A stretch of DNA of 64,000 nt, taken from assembly GCF_003860125.1 (NCBI RefSeq), contig NZ_RQYL01000025.1:16970-80969 (forward strand), given 5' to 3'. This stretch comes from Fretibacterium sp. OH1220_COT-178 (lineage in GTDB: Bacteria; Synergistota; Synergistia; Synergistales; Aminobacteriaceae). A program made the translations under genes and the position numbers. Below the pieces are notes generated by a model. The model made no database searches and was not told where the DNA came from. It saw only the letters and a program-made list of their open reading frames with translations. Below, piece by piece: positions 17,661-26,988 of the stretch; the first letter of the stretch is position 1, and every line of letters starts with the position of its first letter.

Positions 17661-18839
17661 TCAGTTTCGCTCCTTCAGCCGCTCGACGGCCCTGTGCAGC
17701 GCCTCCAGGAAAAGTTCGATCTCCTGGGGCGTCGTGAAATAACCCGGGGAGACCCTCAGGCTTCCCTGGGGGAAGCTGCCCAGGGTCCTGTGGGCGACGG
17801 GCGCGCAATGCAGGCCCGGACGGGTCTCGAATCCCTCCTGGGAGAGCGCGTCGGCCAGCATGCCGTTGTCCACTCCATCGACGTTCAGCGCGAGGACCGA
17901 AAGACGGCCCTCCATGCTCCGACGCCCGTAGAGGACGACGCCCCCGACTCGGGCAAGCCCCTCCATCAGGCGCTCGCCCAGCTCGTGTTCGCGGGCCGCG
18001 ATCCGGTCCAGCCCGGTCTCGGCGATCCAGCCCAACGACGCATGGAGCCCGATGATCCCCGGCAGGTTGGGCGTCCCGGATTCGAAGCGGTCCGGAAGCT
18101 CCCGGGGCTGTTCCTCCATGTGCGAATAGCTTCCGGTCCCACCGAGGACCAGAGGTTCGACCCGCTCGGCGAACTCAGGATTCCAGAGGACTCCGCCCAC
18201 GCCCTGCGGCCCCATCAGCCCCTTGTGGCCGGTGAAGCAGAGGGCCGCGAGACCCAGGGAAGCCGCGTCGATGGGGAGCACCCCCGCGGTCTGCGCGCTG
18301 TCCAGAACCAGGGGGACCCCTGCCGCGGAACAGAGCGCCGCGATCTCCCCGAGAGGCTGTATCGTGCCGCAGACGTTGCTGGCGTGAGCCAGGACCACGA
18401 GGTCGAAACGCCGCGACGACAGGGCCTCCGACAGGGCACGAGGGTCGAGCGCCCCGTCGGCCCCGCAGGGAAGAAGCGTGACCGCGACCCCGGACGCTTC
18501 GAGGGCCCTCAGGGGGCGTACGACGGCGTTGTGCTCCATCGAGGAGGTCAGAACGCTCATTCCGGGCCGGAGAAAACCGCGCAGCACGACGTTGAGGGCC
18601 TCCGTGACGTTCGCACAGAAGGTCACCCAGCGCGGGTCGCCCCCCTCCCAGCCCCCGAGCAGGGCGGCGAGACGGAACCGGCAGTCCAGCACCGAGTTCA
18701 GGGTGCCCATGTCGCGCGAAGACGAGGTCCCGCGGCCGAGGTTTGCGCCCCCGCGGGACAGAAAGTCCGCCATAGCCGCCCCCACGCTGGGCGGCTTCGG
18801 CCAGGTCGTCGCGGCGTTGTTCAGGTAGACCGACGCCAT
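17661..18839 (-). CDS. Class V aminotransferase / cysteine desulfurase family protein
   Basis: 392 residues of the NifS-like PLP fold, starting YLNNAATTWPKP, which is typical of the TIGR01977-like subgroup. The PLP lysine is Lys206 in CFTGHKGLMGPQG; the cofactor-binding SAQTAG is at 181-186; a candidate catalytic cysteine lies in GLHCAPVAHRT (Cys345). Expected activity is removal of S or Se from cysteine or selenocysteine. The subgroup is often linked with selenium metabolism (selD, yedF, DUF3343); a DUF3343 gene lies about 10 kb away. First gene of the minus-strand run ending in trkH; its promoter lies next to the origin region. Confidence 0.82.
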   Translation of the reverse strand: MASVYLNNAATTWPKPPSVGAAMADFLSRGGANLGRGTSSSRDMGTLNSVLDCRFRLAALLGGWEGGDPRWVTFCANVTEALNVVLRGFLRPGMSVLTSSMEHNAVVRPLRALEASGVAVTLLPCGADGALDPRALSEALSSRRFDLVVLAHASNVCGTIQPLGEIAALCSAAGVPLVLDSAQTAGVLPIDAASLGLAALCFTGHKGLMGPQGVGGVLWNPEFAERVEPLVLGGTGSYSHMEEQPRELPDRFESGTPNLPGIIGLHASLGWIAETGLDRIAAREHELGERLMEGLARVGGVVLYGRRSMEGRLSVLALNVDGVDNGMLADALSQEGFETRPGLHCAPVAHRTLGSFPQGSLRVSPGYFTTPQEIELFLEALHRAVERLKERN

Positions 18840-19211
18840 AGAGAGACCCCCTTCCCGAAAAATTACGGTGTCGTTCGCATCATGATATCATTAACTCTCC
18901 GAGTGCGCGCTCCGTCCGATCGGTCGAGGAGCGGGGAACGTCGGTCCGGCGTGGGGATTCCCCCGGTTATCCACAGCATTCGCGGGTTTCGCCTGTGGAT
19001 AAGTGTATAATCAGGGCGGACCGGCATGGAAAAAGGACCGAGATGTGGACAGATTTGTGTACCCCCTGAGGAAACCGGTGAAAACCGGGCTCAGATCGAC
19101 AAGCGACGAGGGCCCCGGTCGCGGCTTTCGTCCGAACGACCCGTCGCTCGGAGGAGATGAGGTCCTCCCGTGATTTTCAGTGCGACAACTCCATCACAGG
19201 GGTGAAACGGA
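18840..19211. promoter_or_regulatory. dnaA upstream region with DnaA boxes and promoter
   Basis: A perfect DnaA box TTATCCACA at 18967-18975 and an inverted perfect box TGTGGATAA at 18994-19002 flank a 18-base spacer, and TATAAT at 19006-19011 follows directly, so DnaA binding should repress its own promoter. A weaker box TGTGGACAG is at 19044-19052. A short palindrome ATGATATCAT lies at 18882-18891 nearer the divergent aminotransferase gene. No coding region was seen here. It may also be part of a bipartite origin together with 20553-20855. Confidence 0.75.
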
Positions 19212-20552
19212 TTGCAAAAGGACACGAAGAACCTGAAGGAACTGTGGGACGAGATCGTCGGGGGCGCCGACCTGCCCGAGGGGGCGGTGTCGCTCTGGCT
19301 GACGACCTGCATGCCCGTGGCGCTGGAGGAGGACGAGCTGGTCGTCGACACGACCAACCCCTTCACTCAGGAGTACATCACGAAGAACTTTCTGGAGGCG
19401 TTGAACCGATCCGCCCGGAACGGGGACAACGTGAAGCGCATCCGCCTGAAGGCCAGCGTCCATCCCGAGGGGGAGGACAAGCGGAAGGAGTGGGTGGCCC
19501 GCGCCGAGGAGGCGTCGCGGAGCCGGAACGAACCGGGATGCAATCTGAACCCGCACTACACCTTCTCCACCTTTGTCGTGGGAAAATCCAACCGGCTCGC
19601 CCACGCCGCCAGCCTGGCCGTCGCGGAGATGCCGGGGAAGGCGTACAACCCGCTCTTCATCTGGGGCGGCGTCGGGCTGGGAAAGACGCACCTGATGCAC
19701 GCCATCTGCCATTACGCGCTCTCGCGTTCGCAGGGTCTGAGGGCGCTCTACCTCAGCGCGGAGAAGTTTCTGAACGAGTTCGTCCAGGCCATCGGGTCGT
19801 CGAAGATGTCCCAGTTCAAGGACCGCTACCGCAACGTGGACATCCTGCTGATCGACGACATTCAGTTCCTCGGAAACAAGGGGCAGAGCCAGGAGGAGTT
19901 CTTCCACACCTTCAACACCCTCCACGAGGGCAACAAGCAGGTGGTGATCTGCTCGGACCGCCAGCCGTCGGAGCTCCAGAACATCGAGGACCGGCTGATC
20001 AGCCGCTTCGCCTGGGGGCTCGTGACGGACATCCAGCCGCCGGATCTGGAGACGCGTATCGCCATCCTTCAGAAGAAGGCCACGTTCCGGGAGTACGACA
20101 TGCCCGACGAGGTCATCCATTTTCTGGCGCAGCACATCCCCAGCAACATCCGCGAGCTGGAGGGGGCCCTCAACCGCGTCATTGCCTGTGCGGAGCTGTC
20201 CGGAGAGCCCATCACCATCGACCAGACGTCCGTCTGGCTCAAGGATATCCTCCGCATGGACCTGAAGGGCCCGGTGACAATCGAGAGCATCCAGGCCGTG
20301 GTGGCGGAGAGCTTCGGGATGAGCCCGGACGATCTCGCGAGCTCCAAGCGCACGGCCGACATCGCCCTGGCGCGCCAGATCGCCATGTACCTCTGCAGGG
20401 AGCTGACGGAGCTCAGCCTCCAGAAGATCGGGCACGCCTTCAGAAAAAAGGACCATACGACCGTCATCCACGCCCAAAGGAAGATCGGGCAGCTCATCAA
20501 GGGCGACCCCGACGTCAAGCGCACGGTGGACAACATACGGAACAAGCTGTGA
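19212..20552 (+). CDS. dnaA: Chromosomal replication initiator DnaA
   Basis: 446 residues. Domain I (1-85), a short linker, then the AAA+ core beginning with the conserved NPHYTFSTFVVGKSNRLAH; Walker A WGGVGLGKTH at 151-160, Walker B ILLIDDIQF near 215, sensor motif RFAWGL. The C-terminal domain IV carries the DnaA-box-binding signature KKDHTTVIHAQRKI. It starts with TTG at 19212 (GGGGTGAAACGG upstream); no in-frame ATG precedes the conserved region. It opens the origin and loads the helicase; followed by the putative oriC and dnaN. Confidence 0.96.
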   Translation: MQKDTKNLKELWDEIVGGADLPEGAVSLWLTTCMPVALEEDELVVDTTNPFTQEYITKNFLEALNRSARNGDNVKRIRLKASVHPEGEDKRKEWVARAEEASRSRNEPGCNLNPHYTFSTFVVGKSNRLAHAASLAVAEMPGKAYNPLFIWGGVGLGKTHLMHAICHYALSRSQGLRALYLSAEKFLNEFVQAIGSSKMSQFKDRYRNVDILLIDDIQFLGNKGQSQEEFFHTFNTLHEGNKQVVICSDRQPSELQNIEDRLISRFAWGLVTDIQPPDLETRIAILQKKATFREYDMPDEVIHFLAQHIPSNIRELEGALNRVIACAELSGEPITIDQTSVWLKDILRMDLKGPVTIESIQAVVAESFGMSPDDLASSKRTADIALARQIAMYLCRELTELSLQKIGHAFRKKDHTTVIHAQRKIGQLIKGDPDVKRTVDNIRNKL

Positions 20553-20855
20553 AAACGGCGGGGACAACTCTCGATTGTCCACAGGCCGACTTCCCCGAAC
20601 CGACGGCCGCACACAAAATCCACAGGCCGTTCACGGCGCATCCACAGGAATTTCACAGCGGACAAAACGCGTGAGCGGCGGACGGCGGACGGGATATCCA
20701 CAGACTTGTTCAGCACTACTGCAACTACTGTCACCTTAAAAAAAGAAAACGGAACGGGTTGTTCGCAACATCCTCCTCCACAGTCCCAAGGAGCCGCAGG
20801 ACCGCGACCAAGGCGAGGACCGTGAGAGACGAACGCGAGACCACAGGAGGGAACG
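20553..20855. other. Putative oriC between dnaA and dnaN
   Basis: This 303-base gap has a cluster of DnaA-box-like 9-mers in one orientation: TTGTCCACA 20575-20583, AAATCCACA 20616-20624, GCATCCACA 20638-20646, ATATCCACA 20694-20702. Directly after the last box come tandem ACTACTG repeats (20714-20730), resembling a DnaA-trio region, and then a run of A residues (20736-20750), the only AT-rich patch here, which could be the unwinding element. Location beside dnaA/dnaN supports an origin. No gene is encoded; AGGAGG at 20846-20851 is the dnaN ribosome site. Confidence 0.7.
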
Positions 20856-22061
20856 GTGCAGACGATGAAAATAGAGCTCGACCGGTTGGAGTTTCTCAAG
20901 GCCTGGCAGATGGCCGAGCGCTCCAGCAGCACAAAAAGCACGATCAGCGCGGTGAGCGGCATTCTGATCACGGCCTCGGAGGCGGAAACCCACCTTCAGG
21001 CAACGGACTTCAAGACGGCGATACGCTGCCTGGCCCAGGGCGTCCGTACCGTCTCCCCAGGCTCGGCGGTCCTGCCGGTCCGCCTCTTCGGAGAGTTTCT
21101 CAAGAAGATGCCGCTCGACACGATCTCCCTGGAGATCGCCAACGAGAGGGGGACGCTCTCGGCGGGCCGGAACCGGACCCGCTTCGCCACGTGGCCCGTG
21201 TCGGAATTCCCGGGAATCCCCCGCAGCGACGGTGCGGATCCCCTGTGCGACCTCCTCGCGGCCGATCTCGTGCGGGCCATCACCGAGGGAGCCGTGGCCA
21301 GCTCCACCCCTGCCGACTTCCCGAAGTACCTGGGCACCTGTCTGCTGAAGATCCAGCAGAACCGGCTCAAGGTCGTCTCGACGGACGGCAAGCGCCTCTC
21401 GCTCTCGCAGTGTCCCTGCGAGGCTGAGGCCGACGCGGAGCTTCTGCTCCCGGTCCCGGCCCTCAGAGAGTTGGGGCGCCTCCTGGCGGGCGGCGACCCG
21501 GAGGCCCGCACGCAGGTCCTGTACGACGGCTCCACCGCCTGGTTCAGGATGGGGGACCTGGAGTTCTCCGTCCGCCGCGTGGAGTCGTCCTTCCCGAACT
21601 ACGAGAAGATCCTGACGCCCGGGGCCTCGACGACGCTCAGGATTCGTCGGGACGAGCTGCTCCCGGCCCTCGAGCGCATCGACATCATGGTGCGCAACAC
21701 CCTGACCCGCCTCGTGGTCCTCAACCTCTCGCCCGGCGGGGAGTTCCGCCTGAGCGGCCGGGCCCCCGAACTGGGCACCACGGTGGAGGTCCTGGACGGA
21801 AACGTCGACGGCGATCCGCTGCGGGTCGGCTTCAACGTCGGCTTTCTCCAGGACGGCCTGAAGGCCCTCGGCAGCGGCGAGATCCGCCTGGAATTCAACG
21901 GCGAGGAGGGACAGACGAGGCTGCTTCGGGAGGGCTCGGAGGATTTCCTCTACATGCTCATGCCCGCTCGGCTGAGTCCTCAGGATCTGACCGACGACGA
22001 GGAATCCCCTGAGGGACTCGAGGACGTCGAGGGACCCGTCCCGGAGGAGGAGCCGTTCTGA
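20856..22061 (+). CDS. dnaN: DNA polymerase III beta subunit (sliding clamp)
   Basis: 401 residues built of three clamp domains, beginning KIELDRLEFLKAWQMAERSSS and with the conserved VVSTDGKRLSLS and VESSFPNYEKIL segments of DnaN. The usual end of the clamp is YMLMPARL, but here about 35 further acidic residues follow (SPQDLTDDEESPEGLEDVEG), a poorly conserved tail. GTG start at 20856 preceded by AGGAGG. It tethers the replicative polymerase to DNA. Short spacing to recF (24 bases) suggests co-transcription. Confidence 0.95.
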   Translation: MQTMKIELDRLEFLKAWQMAERSSSTKSTISAVSGILITASEAETHLQATDFKTAIRCLAQGVRTVSPGSAVLPVRLFGEFLKKMPLDTISLEIANERGTLSAGRNRTRFATWPVSEFPGIPRSDGADPLCDLLAADLVRAITEGAVASSTPADFPKYLGTCLLKIQQNRLKVVSTDGKRLSLSQCPCEAEADAELLLPVPALRELGRLLAGGDPEARTQVLYDGSTAWFRMGDLEFSVRRVESSFPNYEKILTPGASTTLRIRRDELLPALERIDIMVRNTLTRLVVLNLSPGGEFRLSGRAPELGTTVEVLDGNVDGDPLRVGFNVGFLQDGLKALGSGEIRLEFNGEEGQTRLLREGSEDFLYMLMPARLSPQDLTDDEESPEGLEDVEGPVPEEEPF

Positions 22062-22085
22062 CCGCAGCCCTCGAGGGGGTCTGAA

Positions 22086-23132
22086 ATGCGGTTCGAGAGC
22101 AGCGCCGTCAGGAACTTTCGGAACCTCGGGGCCGCGCGCATCCCCTGGGAGCCGGGCCTGAACCTCATTCTGGGCCCCAACGGAGCCGGAAAGACCAACC
22201 TCCTGGAGTCCCTGAACCTCCTCTCCGGCTGGGGTCCCTTCACCGGAAGGGCGGGCTCGGCCGTCGCCTGGGACTCCAAGGACGGGCGCGCGCTTTTGGC
22301 CGCCCGGGCCGTCGGGGAGCGGGAGATCGAGATCTCGGCGCTCCTCTCGTCCCGAATGACGCTCAAGGCGGACGGCGTTCGGGTCAGCGGCTCGGAACTG
22401 CGGGTCCTTCTGCCCACCCTCTCCTTTCTCCCGACGGACATCGGCCTGATCGACGGCTCGCCCTCCGTGCGGCGGCTCTTTCTCGACCGGCTTTGCGCCC
22501 TCTGCATTCCGCCCTACGCGCGGCGTCTCTCCGAGTACCGGCAGCTCGTTCGGCATCGGGTCGCCCTTCTGAGGCAGGGCCGTTCCCCCCGGGGAACGAC
22601 CCTGCCCTTTGCGCGCTTGGGGGGCTGGATCCTCGAGAGCCGGCGCCGGGTGCTCGCCCTCATGGCGGACCGCTCGGACGGCGAAGGGGGGCTCCTGCCC
22701 TTCCCGGTCGATCTTCGGGTCGAGCCCGAGGTCTCAGGGAACGGCAACGACTACCTGTTGGCGGCCCTGGAGGCGAGCGAGGAGCGGGAGCGCCACGCCC
22801 GGCGGCCCTTGGTCGGGCCACACCGGGACGACCTGAGCATCGTCTGCATGGGGCGGGCCGCCTGCGGCGCGCTCAGCCGGGGACAGAAGCGGCGGCTCGT
22901 CCTCTCCCTGATCCTGATGGCGGGCCGTTTCGTCGAGCGGCACCTTCGTGTCAAGCCGATCCTGCTCTTCGACGATCTCGGCGCCGAGCTGGACGCCGCG
23001 GGACGAGCCGCCGCGGGGACGGCACTCCTCGCGACGGGGTGGCAGGTCTTCGTCACTGGGACGGAACATCCGTTTCCGGAGCTTGCCGGAGGGGCCCGCG
23101 TCCACCACCTGACTTCGAAAGATACCGGCTGA
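22086..23132 (+). CDS. recF: DNA replication and repair protein RecF
   Basis: 348 residues, SMC-like ATPase: Walker A ILGPNGAGKTNLLE at about 29-42, the Q-loop region, a signature LSRGQKRRLVLS near 264, Walker B PILLFDDLGAELD near 294. RecF works with RecO and RecR to load RecA at gapped DNA. It stands in the classical dnaA-dnaN-recF order near the origin. The DDLGAELD sequence corresponds to the usual DDVxSELD. Confidence 0.94.
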   Translation: MRFESSAVRNFRNLGAARIPWEPGLNLILGPNGAGKTNLLESLNLLSGWGPFTGRAGSAVAWDSKDGRALLAARAVGEREIEISALLSSRMTLKADGVRVSGSELRVLLPTLSFLPTDIGLIDGSPSVRRLFLDRLCALCIPPYARRLSEYRQLVRHRVALLRQGRSPRGTTLPFARLGGWILESRRRVLALMADRSDGEGGLLPFPVDLRVEPEVSGNGNDYLLAALEASEERERHARRPLVGPHRDDLSIVCMGRAACGALSRGQKRRLVLSLILMAGRFVERHLRVKPILLFDDLGAELDAAGRAAAGTALLATGWQVFVTGTEHPFPELAGGARVHHLTSKDTG

Positions 23133-23204
23133 CCGCATTTTTTTGGAAGACACGGGACGCATCGCTTTTGGGCGTCTCCGATCGCTTCTCTGGAGGGCAT
23201 TTCC

Positions 23205-25097
23205 TTGTTTCGAGATCGATACGACATCGTTGTGATCGGCGGGGGACACGCGGGCTGCGAGGCGGCGCTGGCCGGCGCCCGCATGGGCTGCCGCACCCTG
23301 CTGCTGACCCTAGGGGTGGACGCCACGGCGCTGATGCCTTGCAACCCCTCCATCGGCGGCCCCGCCAAGGGGCATCTGGTCCGCGAGATCAGCGCGCTTG
23401 GGGGGGAACAGGCCCGTGCGGCCGACGCCTCGACCCTGATGCTCCGGTGGCTGAACACCTCGAAGGGGGTGGCGGTTCGGGCGCTGCGCGCCCAGTGCGA
23501 TCCCGTACGCTACGCGGGACACTACAGAACCCTGCTCTACACGCAGACGAACCTCGACCTGCATCAGGACGAGGTGGTCGAGCTGCTGACCGAGGGAGGG
23601 CGGGTCCGCGGCGTGCTGAGCCGTCACGGTTCGCGCTACGGGGCCCGGTCGGTCGTCCTCTGCTCGGGGACGTACCTCGGGGGCCGCGTCCACGTGGGCG
23701 AGGCCGCGTTCTCCTCGGGCCCGATGGGGCAGACCTCCGCGGACCGCCTGCTCGACTCCCTGGCGGCGCTGGGCCTGAGACAGGGTCGCATGAGGACGGA
23801 CACGTCGCCCCGCCTGAACCTCGATACGATCGACCTCGCCTCCGCAGTGCCGCAGCGGTCGGAGGAGGAGCCGCTCTGCTTCGACATCTGGGGGGAGAAA
23901 CGGGTTCATCGCTCGGATTACGCCTGTTGGTTCTCCCGGACGACGGAGCGCACCCACGCGATCCTCGAGCGGAACATCCACCGTTCCCCATTGACGACCG
24001 GAGCCCTGGACACCCGGGGCCCCCGGTACTGTCCTTCCATCGAGGACAAGTTTCTGCGTTTTCCGGACCGCAGGACGCACCCGATCGTCTTCGAGCCCGT
24101 CTCCTCGGACACGAAGGAGGTCTACGTCCAGAACTTCTCCACCAGCCTGCCCTACGACGTCCAGGTCGAGATGGTGCGGTCCCTGCCGGGCTGTGCGGAC
24201 GCCAAGATCATCCGGCCGGGCTATGGAATAGAATATGTGTATCTCAGCCCTGATCAACTTGCACCTTCTCTCGAGAGCCGCGAGCTGAGGGGGCTTTTTT
24301 GCGCGGGACAGGTCAACGGGACCTCGGGCTACGAGGAGGCGGCGGCTCAGGGCCTTTTGGCGGGGGTCAACGCGGCCCTCTCCGCGAAGGGGGACCCGCC
24401 GGTCGTTCTGAGCCGGTCGGACGGGTACCTCGGCGTCCTGGTGGACGACCTGACGACCAAGAGCACGGAGGAGCCCTACCGGATGCTGACGAGCCGCTGC
24501 GAGCATCGCCTGTTGATGCGCTACGACAACGCCGATCGGCGTCTCTCCCCTCTGGCCCGGCGTCTCGGCCTGATCGGGGACGGGCGCTGGGCGGAGCTGG
24601 AGCGCCGCTGGGAACGGGAGGACCGTGAGGTCGCACGGCTGGAGTCGGCGCGGATCGTTCCGTCCGAGGGGACGGAGTGCCTTTGCGCCGCATTTGGATC
24701 GGAGGCCCCGAGGGAGCCGGCGACGGCCGCGGCCTTTCTGCGGCGCCGGGGGGTGACGTACCGCCTGATCGAGGCGCTCGTCCCGCCGGAGGTCCCTCTC
24801 GAGCCGGAGGAGGCCTTTTACGTCGAAACGAGCCTTCGGTACGCCGGGTACCTGGAGAAGGAGGCGCGTCTGGCCGAGCGCATGACGGGCATGGATGGAG
24901 TCCTCATTCCGGACGGGTTCGACTACGAATCGCTCGAGGGGCTGTCGTCCGAGGGGCGCCAGAAGCTCGTGCGCTTCCGCCCCCGCTCGCTGGGCGGGGC
25001 GCTGCGCATCTCCGGGGTGACGCCCGCCGATGTCCAGCTGCTGGCCGTGGTGCTCAAGCGGATGGGCCGCACCCCGGACAGGGGGTGCGCGAGATGA
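23205..25097 (+). CDS. mnmG: tRNA uridine-5-carboxymethylaminomethyl modification enzyme MnmG (GidA)
   Basis: 630 residues. FAD-binding GGGHAGCEAALAGARMG near the start, the GidA signatures CNPSIGGPAKGHLVREI and RYCPSIEDKFLRF, and the LFCAGQVNGTSGYEEAAAQG block near 365. With MnmE it modifies the wobble uridine of several tRNAs. TTG start at 23205 with TGGAGGG upstream. The downstream DciA-like gene overlaps its stop by 4 bases. In many bacteria rsmG-parA-parB follow mnmG directly; here they lie about 31 kb away. Confidence 0.95.
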   Translation: MFRDRYDIVVIGGGHAGCEAALAGARMGCRTLLLTLGVDATALMPCNPSIGGPAKGHLVREISALGGEQARAADASTLMLRWLNTSKGVAVRALRAQCDPVRYAGHYRTLLYTQTNLDLHQDEVVELLTEGGRVRGVLSRHGSRYGARSVVLCSGTYLGGRVHVGEAAFSSGPMGQTSADRLLDSLAALGLRQGRMRTDTSPRLNLDTIDLASAVPQRSEEEPLCFDIWGEKRVHRSDYACWFSRTTERTHAILERNIHRSPLTTGALDTRGPRYCPSIEDKFLRFPDRRTHPIVFEPVSSDTKEVYVQNFSTSLPYDVQVEMVRSLPGCADAKIIRPGYGIEYVYLSPDQLAPSLESRELRGLFCAGQVNGTSGYEEAAAQGLLAGVNAALSAKGDPPVVLSRSDGYLGVLVDDLTTKSTEEPYRMLTSRCEHRLLMRYDNADRRLSPLARRLGLIGDGRWAELERRWEREDREVARLESARIVPSEGTECLCAAFGSEAPREPATAAAFLRRRGVTYRLIEALVPPEVPLEPEEAFYVETSLRYAGYLEKEARLAERMTGMDGVLIPDGFDYESLEGLSSEGRQKLVRFRPRSLGGALRISGVTPADVQLLAVVLKRMGRTPDRGCAR

Positions 25098-25609
25098 GGG
25101 AAGACGCCGCCCGAAACGCGATCCGTGCGGGCTGCAGGCGACTGGAGCGGGTCGCGTCCCTGAAGGAGCTGCTGGAGGGGATGGTCCCGGGGCAGAGCGA
25201 TCGCATCAGGCGGCTCGAGGACCTGATGAGGAACTGGGCTGCGGTGGTGGGGCCCGGGCGGGCCCGGCTCTCGGCCCCCTACGAACTGGAGGACGGGGAG
25301 CTCCGGGTCGCCGCCGCGACCCCTCATGCTGCACAGCAGATCGGCAACATGAAAGGGAACATCCTCCGTGCCCTCAGGGAGCGCTGGGGCTTGGAGGCGG
25401 ACCGGGTCCGGGTGACTCAAGGTCCGCCTCCCCTCCGGCGCCGCGTCGCTCAGGACGGACCGCGCCGCAGGCACCCGCGGGTCGTGCTCCCGCCCGAGGA
25501 GGTCGAGGCGCTCCGGTCGGCCTGTCCCGAGGCCCTGTCCGACGAGGCCGCCCTGGGCCTGGCGAGGCTCCGGGCCTTCTTCGCCCGCCGCTTCCCCCAT
25601 TCCCGGTAA
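25094..25609 (+). CDS. DUF721/DciA-like protein
   Basis: 171 residues with the DUF721 core: a predicted helical N-terminus, then MRNWAAVVGPGRARLSAPYELEDGELRVAAATP, which matches the family's W-x2-V-VG motif and the KH-like beta strands, and a tail rich in Arg/Pro. Family members act as helicase loaders (DciA) in bacteria lacking DnaC/DnaI. The gene overlaps the mnmG stop (ATGA) and lies in the dnaA-recF cluster, which fits a replication role. The ~70-residue C-terminal extension is poorly conserved. Exact helicase-loading function is inferred. Confidence 0.72.
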   Translation: MREDAARNAIRAGCRRLERVASLKELLEGMVPGQSDRIRRLEDLMRNWAAVVGPGRARLSAPYELEDGELRVAAATPHAAQQIGNMKGNILRALRERWGLEADRVRVTQGPPPLRRRVAQDGPRRRHPRVVLPPEEVEALRSACPEALSDEAALGLARLRAFFARRFPHSR

Positions 25610-25617
25610 AGGGCGGG

Positions 25618-25652
25618 AACGACCCGGGGGACTTGGGGTCCCCCGGGTCGTT
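25618..25652. terminator. Rho-independent terminator after the dnaA-mnmG cluster
   Basis: Perfect 15-bp inverted repeat (AACGACCCGGGGGAC ... GTCCCCCGGGTCGTT) with a 5-base loop, followed on the plus strand by GTGTTTTTTGTG. It lies between the convergent DciA-like gene and DUF1537 gene and probably serves mainly the plus strand. Confidence 0.88.
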
Positions 25653-25668
25653 GTGTTTTTTGTGTTCG

Positions 25669-26904
25669 CTACATCCAGGGGGCGTTGTCCGCGTTCTCGT
25701 TGCGGTGCAGAAAGTACTCCATGCAGTGCACCAGGGCCCGTTCGCCCCCCAGCGAGCCGCTCTTCGAGATCATGGGGAGCCCGTCGAAGGGCCCGCCGGA
25801 CAGGGACAGAAGCGTGATGCCCTCCTGGATCTCCCGTTCCAGGGTGAGGTTCTCCGCCTTGACCCGCTGGGCGATGCGCACGGCGCAGTCCCCGCCGGTG
25901 ACGCACAGCCCTCCGATCTTCGTGCGGCCCATGATCTCGCGGACGGTATCCGCCATCAGGTCCATGAACCCGTCGATGTTTCCGTTCGGATAGTCGCCCC
26001 GGACGAACCTCTTGTCCTCCGTCGTCGCCGCGAGCAGGATGGACTGCCCGCAGCGCAGCAGGGGCTCCGCCTCGTCCGCTGCCCTCACGCGGTGCTGGTC
26101 GGCCTGATCGGTTCCGAGCCCTGCGGTGGAGATGCGGACGGGCTGGACGAACCCGTTTTCCATGAGCTGGCGCGCCTGGCGGACGCTTCGCGGGTGGGCC
26201 GTCCCGACGACGAAGACGAAGGGTCTCGCCGCCCTCGCCAGGGCTTCGGCGAGGCCCACGGACCCCACCCAGAGCACGTCCTTGGCGGGCCGGGCCTTCA
26301 GGGCCCCGCGCACGATCATCCGCAGGTCCTCGTCGTTCTCGGCATCGAAACAGCAGCAGCCCTTGTTCTGGAGGATTTCTGCGGTCATGCCCTCCCGGAT
26401 CTGGTCGCGCAGGACCTCGCGGGGGTGCAGCCCCGCCTGCGCCAGCAGCTCCGTCGTCGCGGCCGAGCTGGCGGACTGAAAGGTGGTCACGGTGAGGGGC
26501 GACATCCGCTCCTGCCTGTCCAGGTAGACGGTCCCCTCCTCGATCGCCTTGCGGCTTCGGGAAAACGCGGTGGCGACGACGATGGTGTCGAACCCCAGTT
26601 CCTGTGCCATGACGCGCACCTCGGGGCCGACATTGCCCCGGAGGCCCGGCTCGATGCGCTTGAAGAAGACGGTGCTGTCCTTCCAGGGCAGCAGATCGCG
26701 GGTGACGTTCTCGAGCTTCTGGGCGGCCCGTTCCGGGCTGTCGAAGAAGGTCTCGGTGTCCAGGGCCACGACGGAGTACTTCCTGAGGGATCCCAAAGAC
26801 CCCGGGTCCAGGGTCACGGCGGTGCGGTAGCCCCCGCTCATGAATTTCGCCGCGGTCTCCACGGCTCCGGTGTAATCGTCGGCAACAACCACGTAATCGA
26901 ACAT
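25669..26904 (-). CDS. Four-carbon acid sugar kinase family protein (DUF1537)
   Basis: 411 residues with the two-domain DUF1537/OtnK architecture: N-terminal VVADDYTGAVETAAKF (the family's ADDxTGA motif) and C-terminal nucleotide-binding segment GGLCVTGGDCA near 340 and SLSGGPFDGLPMISKSGSLG near 370. Known relatives phosphorylate D-threonate, D-erythronate or similar acids. No aldolase or dehydrogenase partners (DenD, PdxA2) are beside it, so the substrate is unknown. GGAGGAGGAG ribosome site upstream of ATG 26904. It follows the TerB_N gene after 84 bases on the same strand; co-transcription is possible. Confidence 0.8.
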   Translation of the reverse strand: MFDYVVVADDYTGAVETAAKFMSGGYRTAVTLDPGSLGSLRKYSVVALDTETFFDSPERAAQKLENVTRDLLPWKDSTVFFKRIEPGLRGNVGPEVRVMAQELGFDTIVVATAFSRSRKAIEEGTVYLDRQERMSPLTVTTFQSASSAATTELLAQAGLHPREVLRDQIREGMTAEILQNKGCCCFDAENDEDLRMIVRGALKARPAKDVLWVGSVGLAEALARAARPFVFVVGTAHPRSVRQARQLMENGFVQPVRISTAGLGTDQADQHRVRAADEAEPLLRCGQSILLAATTEDKRFVRGDYPNGNIDGFMDLMADTVREIMGRTKIGGLCVTGGDCAVRIAQRVKAENLTLEREIQEGITLLSLSGGPFDGLPMISKSGSLGGERALVHCMEYFLHRNENADNAPWM

Positions 26905-26988
26905 GATGCGACTCCTCCTCCAGGCGGCTTGATGAAATTTTTTCGAGCTGTCCCGGCCGGACGGCCGGAATGCGGACGAAACGCGATG

